DNA from: a virus
IMG/VR virus record: IMGVR_UViG_3300021478_000110
Span: 1 to 24,074 of that record
Strand: one strand, 5' to 3'
Length of the DNA: 24,074 nucleotides
The notes below the pieces were generated by a model, which was given only the letters and a program-made list of their open reading frames with translations, did not search any database and had not been told where the DNA came from. The translations under genes and the position numbers were made by a program. Positions 7,017-13,458 of this stretch are shown here, in pieces. The stretch's first letter is position 1. Every line of letters begins with the position of its first letter.

Positions 7017-7616
7017 ATGGCGATCCCGGTTGATGGCCGATTGACCAGCCAGAACATCTTCGCGGGTCCGTTCAACGGCACCGAGGTGATGTATGTCGTC
7101 TCGCCCGGCAATGCCGCGCAGGGCCAGAGTTTCCAGGCTACGACCGGCACCCTGGCGTCGTTCTTTTCGACCTTCCCGGCGCGTGCCCACGCTTCGGTCT
7201 TTGCCGCCGCGCCCGCGGCGCTCACTCCGGGAATCACTACGGCGCAGATGCTGGGGCTTTCCTCGGGCGCCACGATCATCACGCCGAACGCAACCGGCCA
7301 AGTTGCGATCAGCATTGACGGCACGGTGCTGGTCGGCAGCACCACCAACGGTGCGATCATCCAATGCCGCTTTGCCACCGGCAACGGGCCTGCCAACGGC
7401 ACCAACGTGACCGGCAACGTATGCGGAGCGCCCAACTCCGGGCAGGTCTCCTATCTGGCTGGCTTGGCTACAGCGAAAACGCCGTTCCATGTCAGCGGCC
7501 TCCTTACGGGGCTGACCCTCGGCGTGGCGATCTGGATCGACCTTTCGGTGCTCAACACCACGGGTGCGCAGGCGGTAACGATCAGCAGCGTCACGATTGC
7601 GGCGCATGAATTTTAA
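7017..7616 (+). CDS. Tail appendage / fibre-associated structural protein (199 aa)
   Basis: ATG 7017 has GAGGGGG directly upstream. Residues 1-60 resemble the short N-terminal domains that attach fibres to the tail (VDGRLTSQNIFAGPFNGTEV, then VVSPGNAAQGQSFQ). The rest is a Thr/Ala/Gly-rich beta-sandwich ending VTISSVTIAAHEF. It follows the adaptor and zinc-ribbon genes, where tail-appendage genes usually lie. Length is short for a full receptor-binding fibre, so it may be an adaptor or a minimal fibre. No enzymatic (depolymerase) motif seen. Confidence 0.65.
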   Translation: MAIPVDGRLTSQNIFAGPFNGTEVMYVVSPGNAAQGQSFQATTGTLASFFSTFPARAHASVFAAAPAALTPGITTAQMLGLSSGATIITPNATGQVAISIDGTVLVGSTTNGAIIQCRFATGNGPANGTNVTGNVCGAPNSGQVSYLAGLATAKTPFHVSGLLTGLTLGVAIWIDLSVLNTTGAQAVTISSVTIAAHEF

Positions 7617-7632
7617 TTTTAGGAGGCGACCA

Positions 7633-8286
7633 ATGTTCTGCATCAAGACTGGCATGAAGAACGAGTCCGATGTGGCGATGAAGTACGCCGCGCCTAGCGC
7701 GCTTGTCCTCACCGGCATCCAGATGGTCGAGGATCTGGAAAAGAGCGTCCCGAAGGACTGCGAAGCGATCATGTCTTTCGGCATGTGCGGCGGGTTGCGG
7801 CCGGCTGCCCCGATCGTCGGCCAGACGATTATCGCCTCTAGGCTGATCGGGCCGGACGGCGAGACTTATGAAGTCGATCACGCCTGGAAACAGCGCCTCT
7901 TCGAGACCACGAGGTTCTTCGTCCAGCCGTACTATTCCTCCGGCAGGTACAACGAGGCGAACACCCCGGCACAGCGAGCGACGCTCTATGGCCGCACCGG
8001 CGCGTGGTGTGTGGATGATGAGAGTCTGTGGGTTGCGCGATTCGCCAAAGCGCGCAACATTCCCTTCGTGATCGCGCGCAACTGCTCGGACCAATGGGAC
8101 CAGGACGTCTCGGTCACGTCCGCGATGCTGACCTCGAAGGGCGGCGTTGATTTGGTGGCGATTTTCAAGGGTGTTGTCACGTCGCCAATCACGATGGGGC
8201 GGATCGCCCTCAGCTATGCGAAGTCACAGAGCGAACTGGAGAAGTTCGCGGAGAAAATAGCCCCGGGCTTTGGCTGGGAAAAATGA
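7633..8286 (+). CDS. HpnG-like nucleoside phosphorylase / nucleosidase superfamily protein (217 aa)
   Basis: The start ATG 7633 has a perfect AGGAGG (7621-7626) 6 nt upstream. The fold family cleaves or phosphorolyses the N-glycosidic bond of purine nucleosides. Visible family marks are TGMKNE (E11, the general-acid position of MTA/SAH nucleosidases), the Gly-rich MSFGMCGGLRPAAPIVGQTI loop (47-66), VDDES (127-131, matching the substrate-binding VDMES) and RNCSDQWDQD (D153 at the catalytic Asp position). The tail GGVDLVAIFKGVVTSPITMG resembles the C-terminus of hopanoid-associated phosphorylase HpnG, which removes adenine from adenosylhopane. At 217 aa it matches HpnG length. The Asp in place of Met at residue 129 is unusual. 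Substrate is unknown; MTA, SAH, a modified nucleoside or a hopanoid nucleoside are all possible. It lies inside the virion/lysis operon and overlaps the next gene by ATGA. Confidence 0.75.
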   Translation: MFCIKTGMKNESDVAMKYAAPSALVLTGIQMVEDLEKSVPKDCEAIMSFGMCGGLRPAAPIVGQTIIASRLIGPDGETYEVDHAWKQRLFETTRFFVQPYYSSGRYNEANTPAQRATLYGRTGAWCVDDESLWVARFAKARNIPFVIARNCSDQWDQDVSVTSAMLTSKGGVDLVAIFKGVVTSPITMGRIALSYAKSQSELEKFAEKIAPGFGWEK

Positions 8287-8693
8287 AAATAGGCCGTACC
8301 CTGAAATGGCTTGCTGTCCTGCTGTTGGTCTGCGGCTTGGCCATCTGTCTCGCGCTCCTGATCAGGCCAGCGTGGGCGCACGACAAGCAGCACCCAAGTC
8401 TCACCGACTGGTTCAAGTCACTGAACAATTCGCAGGGTACGCCATGCTGCGACGGCAGTGATGCCACGCGCATTGAAGATGTAGACTGGCAGACGGTATG
8501 CGAAGCTGGCACTGGCCAGTGTCACTATCAGGTTCGTTTAGAACAGGCGTGGTGGAACGTCCCGGACGAATCCGTCATAAAGACCCCGAACCGGGTCGGC
8601 CCCGCTCTGGTGTGGCCGATTTTCTACGGCACCAAAGGCAAAGCCGACTTCAATGTTCTCATCCGTTGTTTCATACCAGGATCAGGGGCTTAA
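8283..8693 (+). CDS. Secreted Cys-rich conserved hypothetical protein (136 aa)
   Basis: The gene overlaps the nucleosidase stop by ATGA (8283-8286). A basic start and hydrophobic stretch LAVLLLVCGLAICLALLIRP ending in PAWA|HD form a classical signal peptide with a signal-peptidase I site near residue 32, so the product is probably periplasmic. The mature part has TDWFKSLNNSQGTPCCDGSD with two adjacent cysteines, then EDVDW, WNVPDESVIKTPNRVG and LIRCFIPGSG. This CC(D/G)..DA...VPDE...CF pattern is one I recall in small exported proteins of Bradyrhizobium-like genomes and their phages. Function unknown. Five cysteines in the mature part suggest disulfides or metal binding. Confidence 0.75.
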   Translation: MKIGRTLKWLAVLLLVCGLAICLALLIRPAWAHDKQHPSLTDWFKSLNNSQGTPCCDGSDATRIEDVDWQTVCEAGTGQCHYQVRLEQAWWNVPDESVIKTPNRVGPALVWPIFYGTKGKADFNVLIRCFIPGSGA

Positions 8694-8701
8694 CAGCCCG
8701 C

Positions 8702-8726
8702 GTCCTTAATAAGGACACGCTTTCTT
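8702..8726 (+). terminator. Weak hairpin before the endolysin gene
   Basis: GTCCTTA and TAAGGAC form a perfect 15-nt palindrome (8702-8716) followed by acgc and TTTCTT. As an RNA hairpin only about four GC-rich pairs are possible around an AU-rich loop, so termination would be partial at best. It could instead be an operator. It sits in the 97-nt gap between the secreted-protein gene and the endolysin gene. Confidence 0.3.
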
Positions 8727-8790
8727 CAACTATCCGCCCTGATACTGATATGAGTGTCGAGCGCTTCAACCACCGAAAAGGTTAAGATTC

Positions 8791-9633
8791 ATGGGCGAGC
8801 TTCTCCCCCTGTCGGTTCTCAAGACCCTCTGGTCCCATGGGGATCAGCATGTGCCAGGGTTGATCGAGGGCATTGCGGCCTCAGCGCCTGCGGTGTTCGA
8901 AAAGTATGGCGTTACGACCACCTTGGAGGTTGCCCATATCATGGCGCAATTCTCCGAGGAATGTGGCGCCGGGTTGGAGATGGTCGAGAACTTGAACTAT
9001 TCCGCCGAAGGATTGCGGCGAACCTTCCCGACCCATTTCACCGAGTCCATGGCCGAGCACTATGCCCACAACCCGCGCATGATTGCCGACGTGGCCTATG
9101 GCGGGCGCATGGGCAACGCCCCGCCGCCCTCTGACGACGGCTGGAACTATCGCGGCAAGGGCCTGTCGCAATTGACCGGCAAGGCCAATTACACGCGCCT
9201 TGCGGTCGTTACCGGACTCGACGTGATCCACGACCCCGATATTCTTATTCGACCCGCCACGGCGCTCGAATGTGCCGTGGCTGATTTCGTCCGCATCTGC
9301 GGCTGCTTGCCGCTCGCCCGGCGCGACGACGTGCACGGGGTGACCCTCCATCTCAACGGGGGCTACAACGGCCTTGCGGAGCGCATACGCTGGCTTCGCG
9401 AATGGAAGGTGGCCCTGAAGCCGTTCTGGCAAACCGCACCAGCGGCCAAGCCACAGGCCTATACGCAGTCGTCAACGGGTACTCCCGTTCCCCTGAGTGG
9501 TGCGACCGATCCCCCGCCAGAAACGGCCGGCCAGGGGGTTTCCTGGGTCGGGCCGCCACCGCCGCCACCCAACCCGAGCCCGATCATGACGGCGCTGGCT
9601 AATCTCAAGGCCGAAGTCGAAAAGATCGTTTGA
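8791..9633 (+). CDS. Endolysin, GH19 chitinase-like muramidase (280 aa)
   Basis: The protein degrades peptidoglycan at the end of infection. The GH19 core runs to about residue 210: VAHIMAQFSEECGAGLEMVE with the catalytic Glu most likely E57 and the second acid E66, ENLNYSAEGLRRTFP, AYGGRMGN, and the hallmark DGWNYRGKGLSQLTGKANY (116-134). The end of the core (HGVTLHLNGGYNGLAERIRW) is also typical. The usual His before the first Glu is Glu here (EEC instead of HES), a minor departure. No signal peptide or SAR helix is seen, so export needs a holin. A Pro-rich linker (about 215-262) leads to a short helical tail (MTALANLKAEVEKIV). Start has AAAGG 9 nt upstream. Confidence 0.9.
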   Translation: MGELLPLSVLKTLWSHGDQHVPGLIEGIAASAPAVFEKYGVTTTLEVAHIMAQFSEECGAGLEMVENLNYSAEGLRRTFPTHFTESMAEHYAHNPRMIADVAYGGRMGNAPPPSDDGWNYRGKGLSQLTGKANYTRLAVVTGLDVIHDPDILIRPATALECAVADFVRICGCLPLARRDDVHGVTLHLNGGYNGLAERIRWLREWKVALKPFWQTAPAAKPQAYTQSSTGTPVPLSGATDPPPETAGQGVSWVGPPPPPPNPSPIMTALANLKAEVEKIV

Positions 9634-9646
9634 AAGGGAACCGTTT

Positions 9647-10219
9647 ATGACGATCAAAGGAGTGGTGCTGCTTTCCTACGGGATGGGCGGAGCGGCGATC
9701 GAGACATGGTCGACCGGCCTTCGCCTGCTGACGCAGCGGTGCAAGGCGGCCGGCCTTGAGACCTTCGCCTCGCCGTACAACTGGAGTCAGGTCAACGAGC
9801 TTGACGCGATCATCGCGCGGGTCCCAGCGGGCATCCCGATCGCGGTTGGCGGCTCAAGCCTGGGTGACGACAATGCGCCGGTCGTTGCGTCCCGCACCAA
9901 GCGGATCATCCGCTATCTGTTCGGGTTCCAGGACTCGATGTATGGCGTCAACGTCAAGGTGCCCGACAACGTCCAGTTCGCGGACAACATCTACAATCCA
10001 TCCTGGATCCAGACCCTCGGCCTTGGTTATCGCCAGTGGAAGCGCACCACGCCCCGCTCGGACGACACCAAGACGGGACGGCTTCGCAATATCCCGATCT
10101 ATGCGCCACACCCGGACGACTGGGGGGTCGCGCAGGATATCGTGTTCTCGCGCATTCATGCGCTGATTGCGACGGCGCCGCCGCCGGTTGCGCCGATCAC
10201 GGCAAGCTCGGGAGCGTAA
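9647..10219 (+). CDS. Alpha/beta-hydrolase-like protein next to the endolysin (190 aa)
   Basis: Start ATG 9647 has AAGGGA 8 nt upstream, 13 nt after the endolysin stop. The N-terminus KGVVLLSYGMGG resembles the first strand and oxyanion region of an alpha/beta hydrolase. A nucleophile elbow G-S-S-L-G lies at residues 69-73 (S71 candidate nucleophile). D96 (FGFQDS) and H155 (APHPDDWG) could complete a triad. Length is short for the fold but near small lipases and cutinases. The lysis location suggests an envelope-acting esterase, in the way LysB serves mycobacteriophages, but the host here is Gram-negative so the substrate would differ. Alternatively it could be a non-catalytic relative. No signal peptide is visible. 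Confidence 0.6.
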   Translation: MTIKGVVLLSYGMGGAAIETWSTGLRLLTQRCKAAGLETFASPYNWSQVNELDAIIARVPAGIPIAVGGSSLGDDNAPVVASRTKRIIRYLFGFQDSMYGVNVKVPDNVQFADNIYNPSWIQTLGLGYRQWKRTTPRSDDTKTGRLRNIPIYAPHPDDWGVAQDIVFSRIHALIATAPPPVAPITASSGA

Positions 10220-10221
10220 AA

Positions 10222-10482
10222 ATGGTAAACTCCGTGATATTAGCCCCGCTCGAACGGTGGGGCCTTCGCTTCGAGGGGTTCTCCGACGCGCAGATCACTC
10301 AACTCGAAGGGATCATGCCCGACATCGAGCACCTCGCGAACCTCGCCACCAAGGAGTTGCCGGCCGCCGAGAACTTGCTTAACCTCGTTGAGGCCGAGCT
10401 TCCGCGCATCAACCGCATCGTGCCGGTGATCGCGATGGCTATCCGCACCTTCAACGCCAAACAAAGGGGTTTAACGTCATGA
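10222..10482 (+). CDS. Small helical phage protein in the lysis region (86 aa)
   Basis: ATG 10222 lies 2 nt after the previous stop, with GGGAG (10210-10214) as ribosome site. The product is acidic and helical: LERWGLRFEGFSDAQITQLE, then a heptad-like IEHLANLATKELPAAENLLN and a hydrophobic end RIVPVIAMAIRTFNAKQRG. The last hydrophobic stretch is too short and charged at its ends for a sure membrane anchor. It overlaps the next gene by ATGA (10479-10482), so the two may act together. No family recognised. Confidence 0.7.
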   Translation: MVNSVILAPLERWGLRFEGFSDAQITQLEGIMPDIEHLANLATKELPAAENLLNLVEAELPRINRIVPVIAMAIRTFNAKQRGLTS

Positions 10483-10997
10483 CCACGACGCCTGCGAAGC
10501 CCGCTATCCCGGTTACTCCGCCGGCCGCGACCGGCTTGACCGCTTTCGTCCATAAGCTGGAAGTTGGGTTTGCGAAGGACGAGCAATGGGTCGTCGCCGA
10601 GTTCACCAAGGGCTGGCAGTTATTGCAGAGCGCCGAGAAGACGGCCCAGGTGGACATAGAGAACATTTTCCATTGGATTGCAGCGCACCAATCCACCCTC
10701 CTGGCCGCCCTCCAGGAAGCTCTCAGCGCGGCCTCGATTCTTGGGAACTTCATCCCTGGCGCCGGCCCGACCGTGGCAGCGGCCACGCTTGCGATCAACG
10801 CCGCCACCGAGGCCGTGAACGTGCTTTCAAAGTCGGTGCTCGCTGGGTCTACGCCGCTCTCAACGGCGGTCAGCGCCTATCACGCCGTGAAAGATGCACA
10901 AACGGCGGTCAACGCGGTCCTCAAAGCAAGCACGACCAAGCCGCCGACAGTCTCTGCGGCGGCGGCCGCGGCGCCAGTGACGCCCGTGAAGTCGTAG
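10479..10997 (+). CDS. Ala-rich phage protein, lysis region (172 aa)
   Basis: The start is fixed by the ATGA overlap with the preceding gene. Residues 1-20 are Pro/Thr-rich, then an amphipathic helix (KLEVGFAKDEQWVVAEFTKG), a hydrophobic Gly/Ala stretch (SILGNFIPGAGPTVAAATLA, about 85-105) and an Ala/Pro-rich end. The Gly/Pro-broken hydrophobic region could insert in a membrane like a pinholin or bacteriocin-type segment, but this is speculation. It is the last gene before the strong terminator at 11031, so it ends the endolysin transcript. No family recognised. Confidence 0.65.
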   Translation: MTTTPAKPAIPVTPPAATGLTAFVHKLEVGFAKDEQWVVAEFTKGWQLLQSAEKTAQVDIENIFHWIAAHQSTLLAALQEALSAASILGNFIPGAGPTVAAATLAINAATEAVNVLSKSVLAGSTPLSTAVSAYHAVKDAQTAVNAVLKASTTKPPTVSAAAAAAPVTPVKS

Positions 10998-11030
10998 GGT
11001 AGACGCTACGCAGCTAGATTAGGTACTGTG

Positions 11031-11062
11031 AAGCCGCCCCGAATCGGGGGCGGCTTTTTCTT
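11031..11062 (+). terminator. Strong intrinsic terminator
   Basis: AGCCGCCCC (11032-11040) pairs perfectly with GGGGCGGCT (11047-11055) around a 6-nt loop and is followed by TTTTT, a C, then TTT. It ends the transcript of the endolysin block, 34 nt after the stop of the Ala-rich gene. The holin candidate begins only 18 nt downstream, so holin expression depends on read-through or antitermination. Confidence 0.92.
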
Positions 11063-11079
11063 TGGTTCTGGGGGCGCAT

Positions 11080-11550
11080 ATGGCTGACGACGAGGTGAGG
11101 CCACAGACCTGGACTAATTCACAGCAGATCATTGCCTTTGCTGTGGTCGGCACGTTCATCGGGGTTATTTTAATCTGGCTGTTTCATCCCCCTCAGTCTT
11201 TGGACCAAGCGGCCCTCGGCATCATCAATATGCTGATCGGGGTCCTGGTCGCTAAATTTACGACTGTGGTGGACTACACCTTTGGCTCCAGCGCAGAATC
11301 GAAGAACAAGGGCGACTCTCAAAGCCGCACTATCGACCGCCTCACGTCATCGCTCACTGGCACCGGCCCCGGCGTCGTAGCCGCTGCTAAGGCAGCGGCA
11401 GCGGAGGTTGCCCCTGCCGCTGCCGCCGTGGCCGCCCCACCCGCCGCCGATGTAGCGGCACCGCCTGCAGCGGAGGTTGCCGTAGCGGAAGCGTTCGCCA
11501 AACGTGACGAAGATCACCCTGGAGGGAACAAAGATGGGTTTTCTCGCTGA
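11080..11550 (+). CDS. Putative holin, two membrane segments with an Ala/Pro-rich tail (156 aa)
   Basis: ATG 11080 is preceded by GGGGG (11070-11074). Two membrane helices are clear: IIAFAVVGTFIGVILIWLF (about 17-36) and ALGIINMLIGVLVAKFTTVV (about 47-67). The pattern INMLIGVLVAKFTT..YTFGSSAESKNKGD matches a holin-like family I recall from Rhizobiales prophages, where the second helix is followed by GSS.SK.K. A cytosolic tail follows: a charged linker, then Ala/Pro repeats (AAAEVAPAAAAVAAPPAADV) and a basic end. Such a protein would form inner-membrane holes releasing the endolysin. The repeats in DNA (gcggaggttgcc twice) suggest slippage expansion. It overlaps the next gene by 17 nt. Confidence 0.7.
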   Translation: MADDEVRPQTWTNSQQIIAFAVVGTFIGVILIWLFHPPQSLDQAALGIINMLIGVLVAKFTTVVDYTFGSSAESKNKGDSQSRTIDRLTSSLTGTGPGVVAAAKAAAAEVAPAAAAVAAPPAADVAAPPAAEVAVAEAFAKRDEDHPGGNKDGFSR

Positions 11551-11809
11551 TCTAAAGGCGCTGTTCACAACTGCGCCGACCTACGCCCAGAAAGTGCAAT
11601 ATCTCGATAACAAGGCGTCGACTGTCGGCGGCAATCTCAACTGGCGCAACTCCGTCGTTGATTTCCTCAAGCTGATGGGGATGGACAGCAGCATGAGTTC
11701 GCGAGCGACGCTTGCTAAAGAGTTGGGCTATGCAGGCGAGTACACCGGCACATCCGAGCAAAACGAATGGCTCAAGCAAAACCTCATGGATCATTTGGTG
11801 CGGAATTGA
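11534..11809 (+). CDS. DUF3597-type protein (91 aa)
   Basis: ATG 11534 has GGAGGG (11521-11526) 7 nt upstream, inside the end of the holin gene. The segment NLNWRNSVVDFLKLMGMDSS followed by RATLAKELGYAGEYTGTSEQ matches the DUF3597 family (L.WR.SIVDLMKLLGLDSSL..RK.LAKELGY), found in bacteria and phages. Full family proteins usually have an Ala/Pro-rich N-terminal half, so this is a minimal version. The domain may bind peptidoglycan or another envelope partner, but its function is not settled to my knowledge. Location between holin and further membrane-linked genes supports an envelope role. Confidence 0.8.
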   Translation: MGFLADLKALFTTAPTYAQKVQYLDNKASTVGGNLNWRNSVVDFLKLMGMDSSMSSRATLAKELGYAGEYTGTSEQNEWLKQNLMDHLVRN

Positions 11810-12030
11810 CGGCCGAGTTCGATCCGAGGCAAGAGGCTTTGGCAGCGGTGCGCGCGGCGTTCCATGAAAACATCAAGACTGTCTCGTCCGCTACCCTGGC
11901 CAGGGCGGCGGGGGGCGAACCTGTCGATAGCGTTATGGCCCACTTTCGCCTATCTCTTCATCTCGTCTTTTCGCTCTACGAGATGCACGTTAAAGAGATC
12001 GAAAGGCTTGGTGAGGCGAGAGCGGTATGA
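11767..12030 (+). CDS. Small helical phage protein (87 aa or 75 aa)
   Basis: The frame ends at TGA 12028-12030. ATG 11767 would overlap the DUF3597 gene by 43 nt and lacks a clear ribosome site. A TTG at 11806 overlaps that gene's stop as TTGA and gives a 75-residue product, so the true start may be there. The product is helical (DPRQEALAAVRAAFHENIKT, then FRLSLHLVFSLYEMHVKEIE). No membrane segment or known family. It is part of the lysis-region operon by spacing. Confidence 0.55.
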   Translation: MAQAKPHGSFGAELTAEFDPRQEALAAVRAAFHENIKTVSSATLARAAGGEPVDSVMAHFRLSLHLVFSLYEMHVKEIERLGEARAV

Positions 12031-12058
12031 AGGTTGAGAGGAGAAGGGGGGGCAAGCA

Positions 12059-12814
12059 ATGGTCAGGCGAGTACCAAGCGCCGACGAATCCAACGGCGGT
12101 GCTCTGCGCTATAACACTGGTGTCATGGCAGACCCGACACCGCTGACTACGCAGCAATTGCTGCGCGAGAACTTCTGGCTTCGCGAGCTTCTTGAAGCGC
12201 AACTCGGTGCGATCGAAGCTCGTATAGACGCGAGCGACAAAGCCGTCAAACTGTTGCAGGCATTTGCCGACCGGACCCCGACAACCATGGACGTGCAGCA
12301 TGAGGTATTCGCGCTTCGCGAGGTTCTGTCGGAGAAGCTGGCCGGGGTAAAGACGCAAATCTCCGAGCGCGACAACCAGGGCGACAAGGCTACCAAGGTC
12401 GTCGAGGCTGCGGTCGCCAACGCTTTTGCGGCGGCAAAGGAGGTTGTCAACAAGAGCGAGGGGCAATTCAAAGAGCAGATCAATGGGATCACTTCTCAGA
12501 TCAACACCATAACGAAAAACTATGACGACAAGATCGGCGGCATCGCAAAGTCCTATGAGGGACAGGTCGGCGACATCAAAGAGCGGCTGACCATAATCGA
12601 GAGCAAGACATCGATCAGCGATCCTTCTACGGCGATCACGCTGGCGAAGCTCGACGCAACGGTGGCGCGGTTGACATCGACCGGGGACGTCTCCAGCGGC
12701 CGCTCGGCTGGCGCGATTGCTTTGTGGGGGATCATTTTGGGATGCCTTGGTGCTGCTGTTTCGATAGGCACTCTCATCGTCGTCGCCATGAGCGTCATGA
12801 AGGCCCATGGCTAG
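12059..12814 (+). CDS. Coiled-coil protein with C-terminal membrane anchor (251 aa)
   Basis: The long middle part (about residues 35-190) is a charged coiled coil, with DVQHEVFALREVLSEKLAGV and repeated KEQINGITSQINTITKNYDD-type heptads. A single membrane segment ends the protein (IALWGIILGCLGAAVSIGTL, about 222-245). This tail-anchored layout is common in phage proteins of Rhizobiales that begin ..MDVQHEVFALREVLSEKL.., whose function is unknown. A spanin-like or membrane-tether role in lysis is possible. ATG 12059 has a G7 run about 8 nt upstream; ATG 12125 (MADPTPLTTQQ) is an alternative, and then a 39-codon frame at 12027-12146 would be free to be real. Its stop shares CTAG with the stop of the convergent gene. 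Confidence 0.7.
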   Translation: MVRRVPSADESNGGALRYNTGVMADPTPLTTQQLLRENFWLRELLEAQLGAIEARIDASDKAVKLLQAFADRTPTTMDVQHEVFALREVLSEKLAGVKTQISERDNQGDKATKVVEAAVANAFAAAKEVVNKSEGQFKEQINGITSQINTITKNYDDKIGGIAKSYEGQVGDIKERLTIIESKTSISDPSTAITLAKLDATVARLTSTGDVSSGRSAGAIALWGIILGCLGAAVSIGTLIVVAMSVMKAHG

Positions 12815-13080
12815 GTGACGGCGTCGCCGGGCGGCTTAGTCCGCATCTCCTGGAGAATTTCGGCCAAGGCCTGACAGGTCAAGCTCCACGTCAACTCATC
12901 CCCCCGCATCAACGCGGCCACCAGACTTCGCCGGGCATTATCTATTAGTCTGCGTTCTTCCGGCGTTGCGGGACGGTAAGGGGTCGGGTTGCGGCCCTTA
13001 AAGCACTCGTAACACAGCCCCGTCGTGTTCTTACGCTGCCGAAGCATCCTTCCGCAGCGCACGCATGCCCGTCTTCTCAT
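12811..13080 (-). CDS. Zinc-ribbon protein, possible regulator (89 aa)
   Basis: Start ATG 13080 is preceded on the minus strand by GAGGGACGGCAGG. A Cys4 ribbon is formed by C6/C9 (CVRCG) and C23/C26 (CYEC) in a very basic N-terminus (MRRRACVRCGRMLRQRKNTT). A Pro-rich hinge (RNPTPYRPATPEE) and a helical C-terminal half (RSLVAALMRGDELTWSLTCQ) follow. Ribbons followed by helices suggest nucleic-acid binding or a protein adaptor. It converges with the coiled-coil gene, the two TAG stops sharing the palindrome CTAG (12811-12814). The region upstream contains the plus-strand sRNA candidate, antisense to this gene's leader. Confidence 0.7.
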   Translation of the reverse strand: MRRRACVRCGRMLRQRKNTTGLCYECFKGRNPTPYRPATPEERRLIDNARRSLVAALMRGDELTWSLTCQALAEILQEMRTKPPGDAVT

Positions 13081-13093
13081 CCTGCCGTCCCTC

Positions 13094-13122
13094 TTGCCCT
13101 CGCTTGCCGGGCCGGCTATAAA
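13094..13122 (+). promoter_or_regulatory. Candidate sigma70 promoter of a small RNA
   Basis: TTGCCC (13094-13099) and TATAAA (13117-13122) are separated by exactly 17 bp. The predicted start is near 13129. It points toward a perfect intrinsic terminator 70-100 nt downstream with no plus-strand gene between, which is why I read it as an RNA-gene promoter. Confidence 0.55.
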
Positions 13123-13128
13123 TCAACG

Positions 13129-13227
13129 GTGGCGCCCGGACATTCGGAGCGCTGCATGAGCGTCCTCCTTGGACGTTTCCTCCCAGTAGTCTCAGACTGG
13201 GCCGCGCGCGCAGCGGCCCATTTTTTA
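13129..13227 (+). ncRNA. Candidate trans-acting small RNA, about 98 nt, with anti-Shine-Dalgarno motifs
   Basis: The transcript predicted from the promoter at 13094-13122 ends at the terminator 13198-13226. It can fold into a 5' hairpin (GCGC-CCG 13132-13138 with CGG-A-GCGC 13145-13152), a second hairpin (13159-13165 with 13171-13177) whose loop UCCUU belongs to CCUCCU (13164-13169), a single-stranded UCCUCCC (13178-13184), and the terminator stem. Exposed CCUCC motifs are complementary to ribosome-binding sites and are the mark of the CcsR/'cuckoo' and alpha-r14 sRNA groups of alphaproteobacteria; membership is inferred. CCCAGU (13182-13187) can also pair with ACUGGG (13196-13201), which competes with the terminator stem. 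It is antisense to the leader of the minus-strand gene at 12811-13080, so a cis role is also possible. Confidence 0.55.
13198..13226 (+). terminator. Perfect intrinsic terminator (plus strand)
   Basis: TGGGCCGC (13198-13205) pairs with GCGGCCCA (13213-13220) around a 7-nt loop, followed by six T (13221-13226). Both flanking genes are on the minus strand, so it must end a plus-strand transcript. Its T-run overlaps the stop codon of the ribbon-helix-helix gene (13225-13227). Confidence 0.9.
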
Positions 13228-13458
13228 TTCGCCGAGCAGGGCGTTAAGGTCGCGCACGACCTCGGTGCCAAGCATCGTGAGTACGAAGTCTCGGGCAAGC
13301 GCCCCACGAGTTATATTCCGATCGCGAGCTATGCGATCGAGCGCCGCGAACTGCTCGTGGGTCAGGTGGATCGAGACGTGACGTATCTTCCCTGTGGTCA
13401 CCCTGGCGTAATCACCGCGATAGGTGCTTGCCGCCCGAGAGTGTGGGGCGCTCGTCAT
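13225..13458 (-). CDS. Ribbon-helix-helix DNA-binding protein (77 aa)
   Basis: ATG 13456-13458 is chosen because it overlaps the stop of the upstream gene as ATGA, indicating translational coupling; an in-frame TTG at 13548 would give an implausible extension inside that gene. Residues 26-32 (RHVSIHL) form the beta-strand that enters the DNA groove. THEQFAALDRIARDRNITRG and ALARDFVLTML form the two helices of an Arc/MetJ/CopG-type fold. It is likely a dimeric repressor, either of phage genes or of its own operon. The inverted repeat at 14042-14057 in the operon's promoter region is a natural candidate operator. A toxin-antitoxin role is less likely, because the partner gene does not resemble a toxin. 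Confidence 0.75.
   Translation of the reverse strand: MTSAPHSRAASTYRGDYARVTTGKIRHVSIHLTHEQFAALDRIARDRNITRGALARDFVLTMLGTEVVRDLNALLGE

Noticed and set aside
11806-11830. GTTCGATCC-like T-loop suggesting a tRNA
   Set aside because: No acceptor stem, anticodon arm or CCA end pairs around it, and it lies within a coding frame.
12027-12146. 39-codon frame starting with ATGA after the small helical gene
   Set aside because: It competes with the start of the coiled-coil gene at 12059. It stays possible if that gene really starts at 12125, but composition does not decide.
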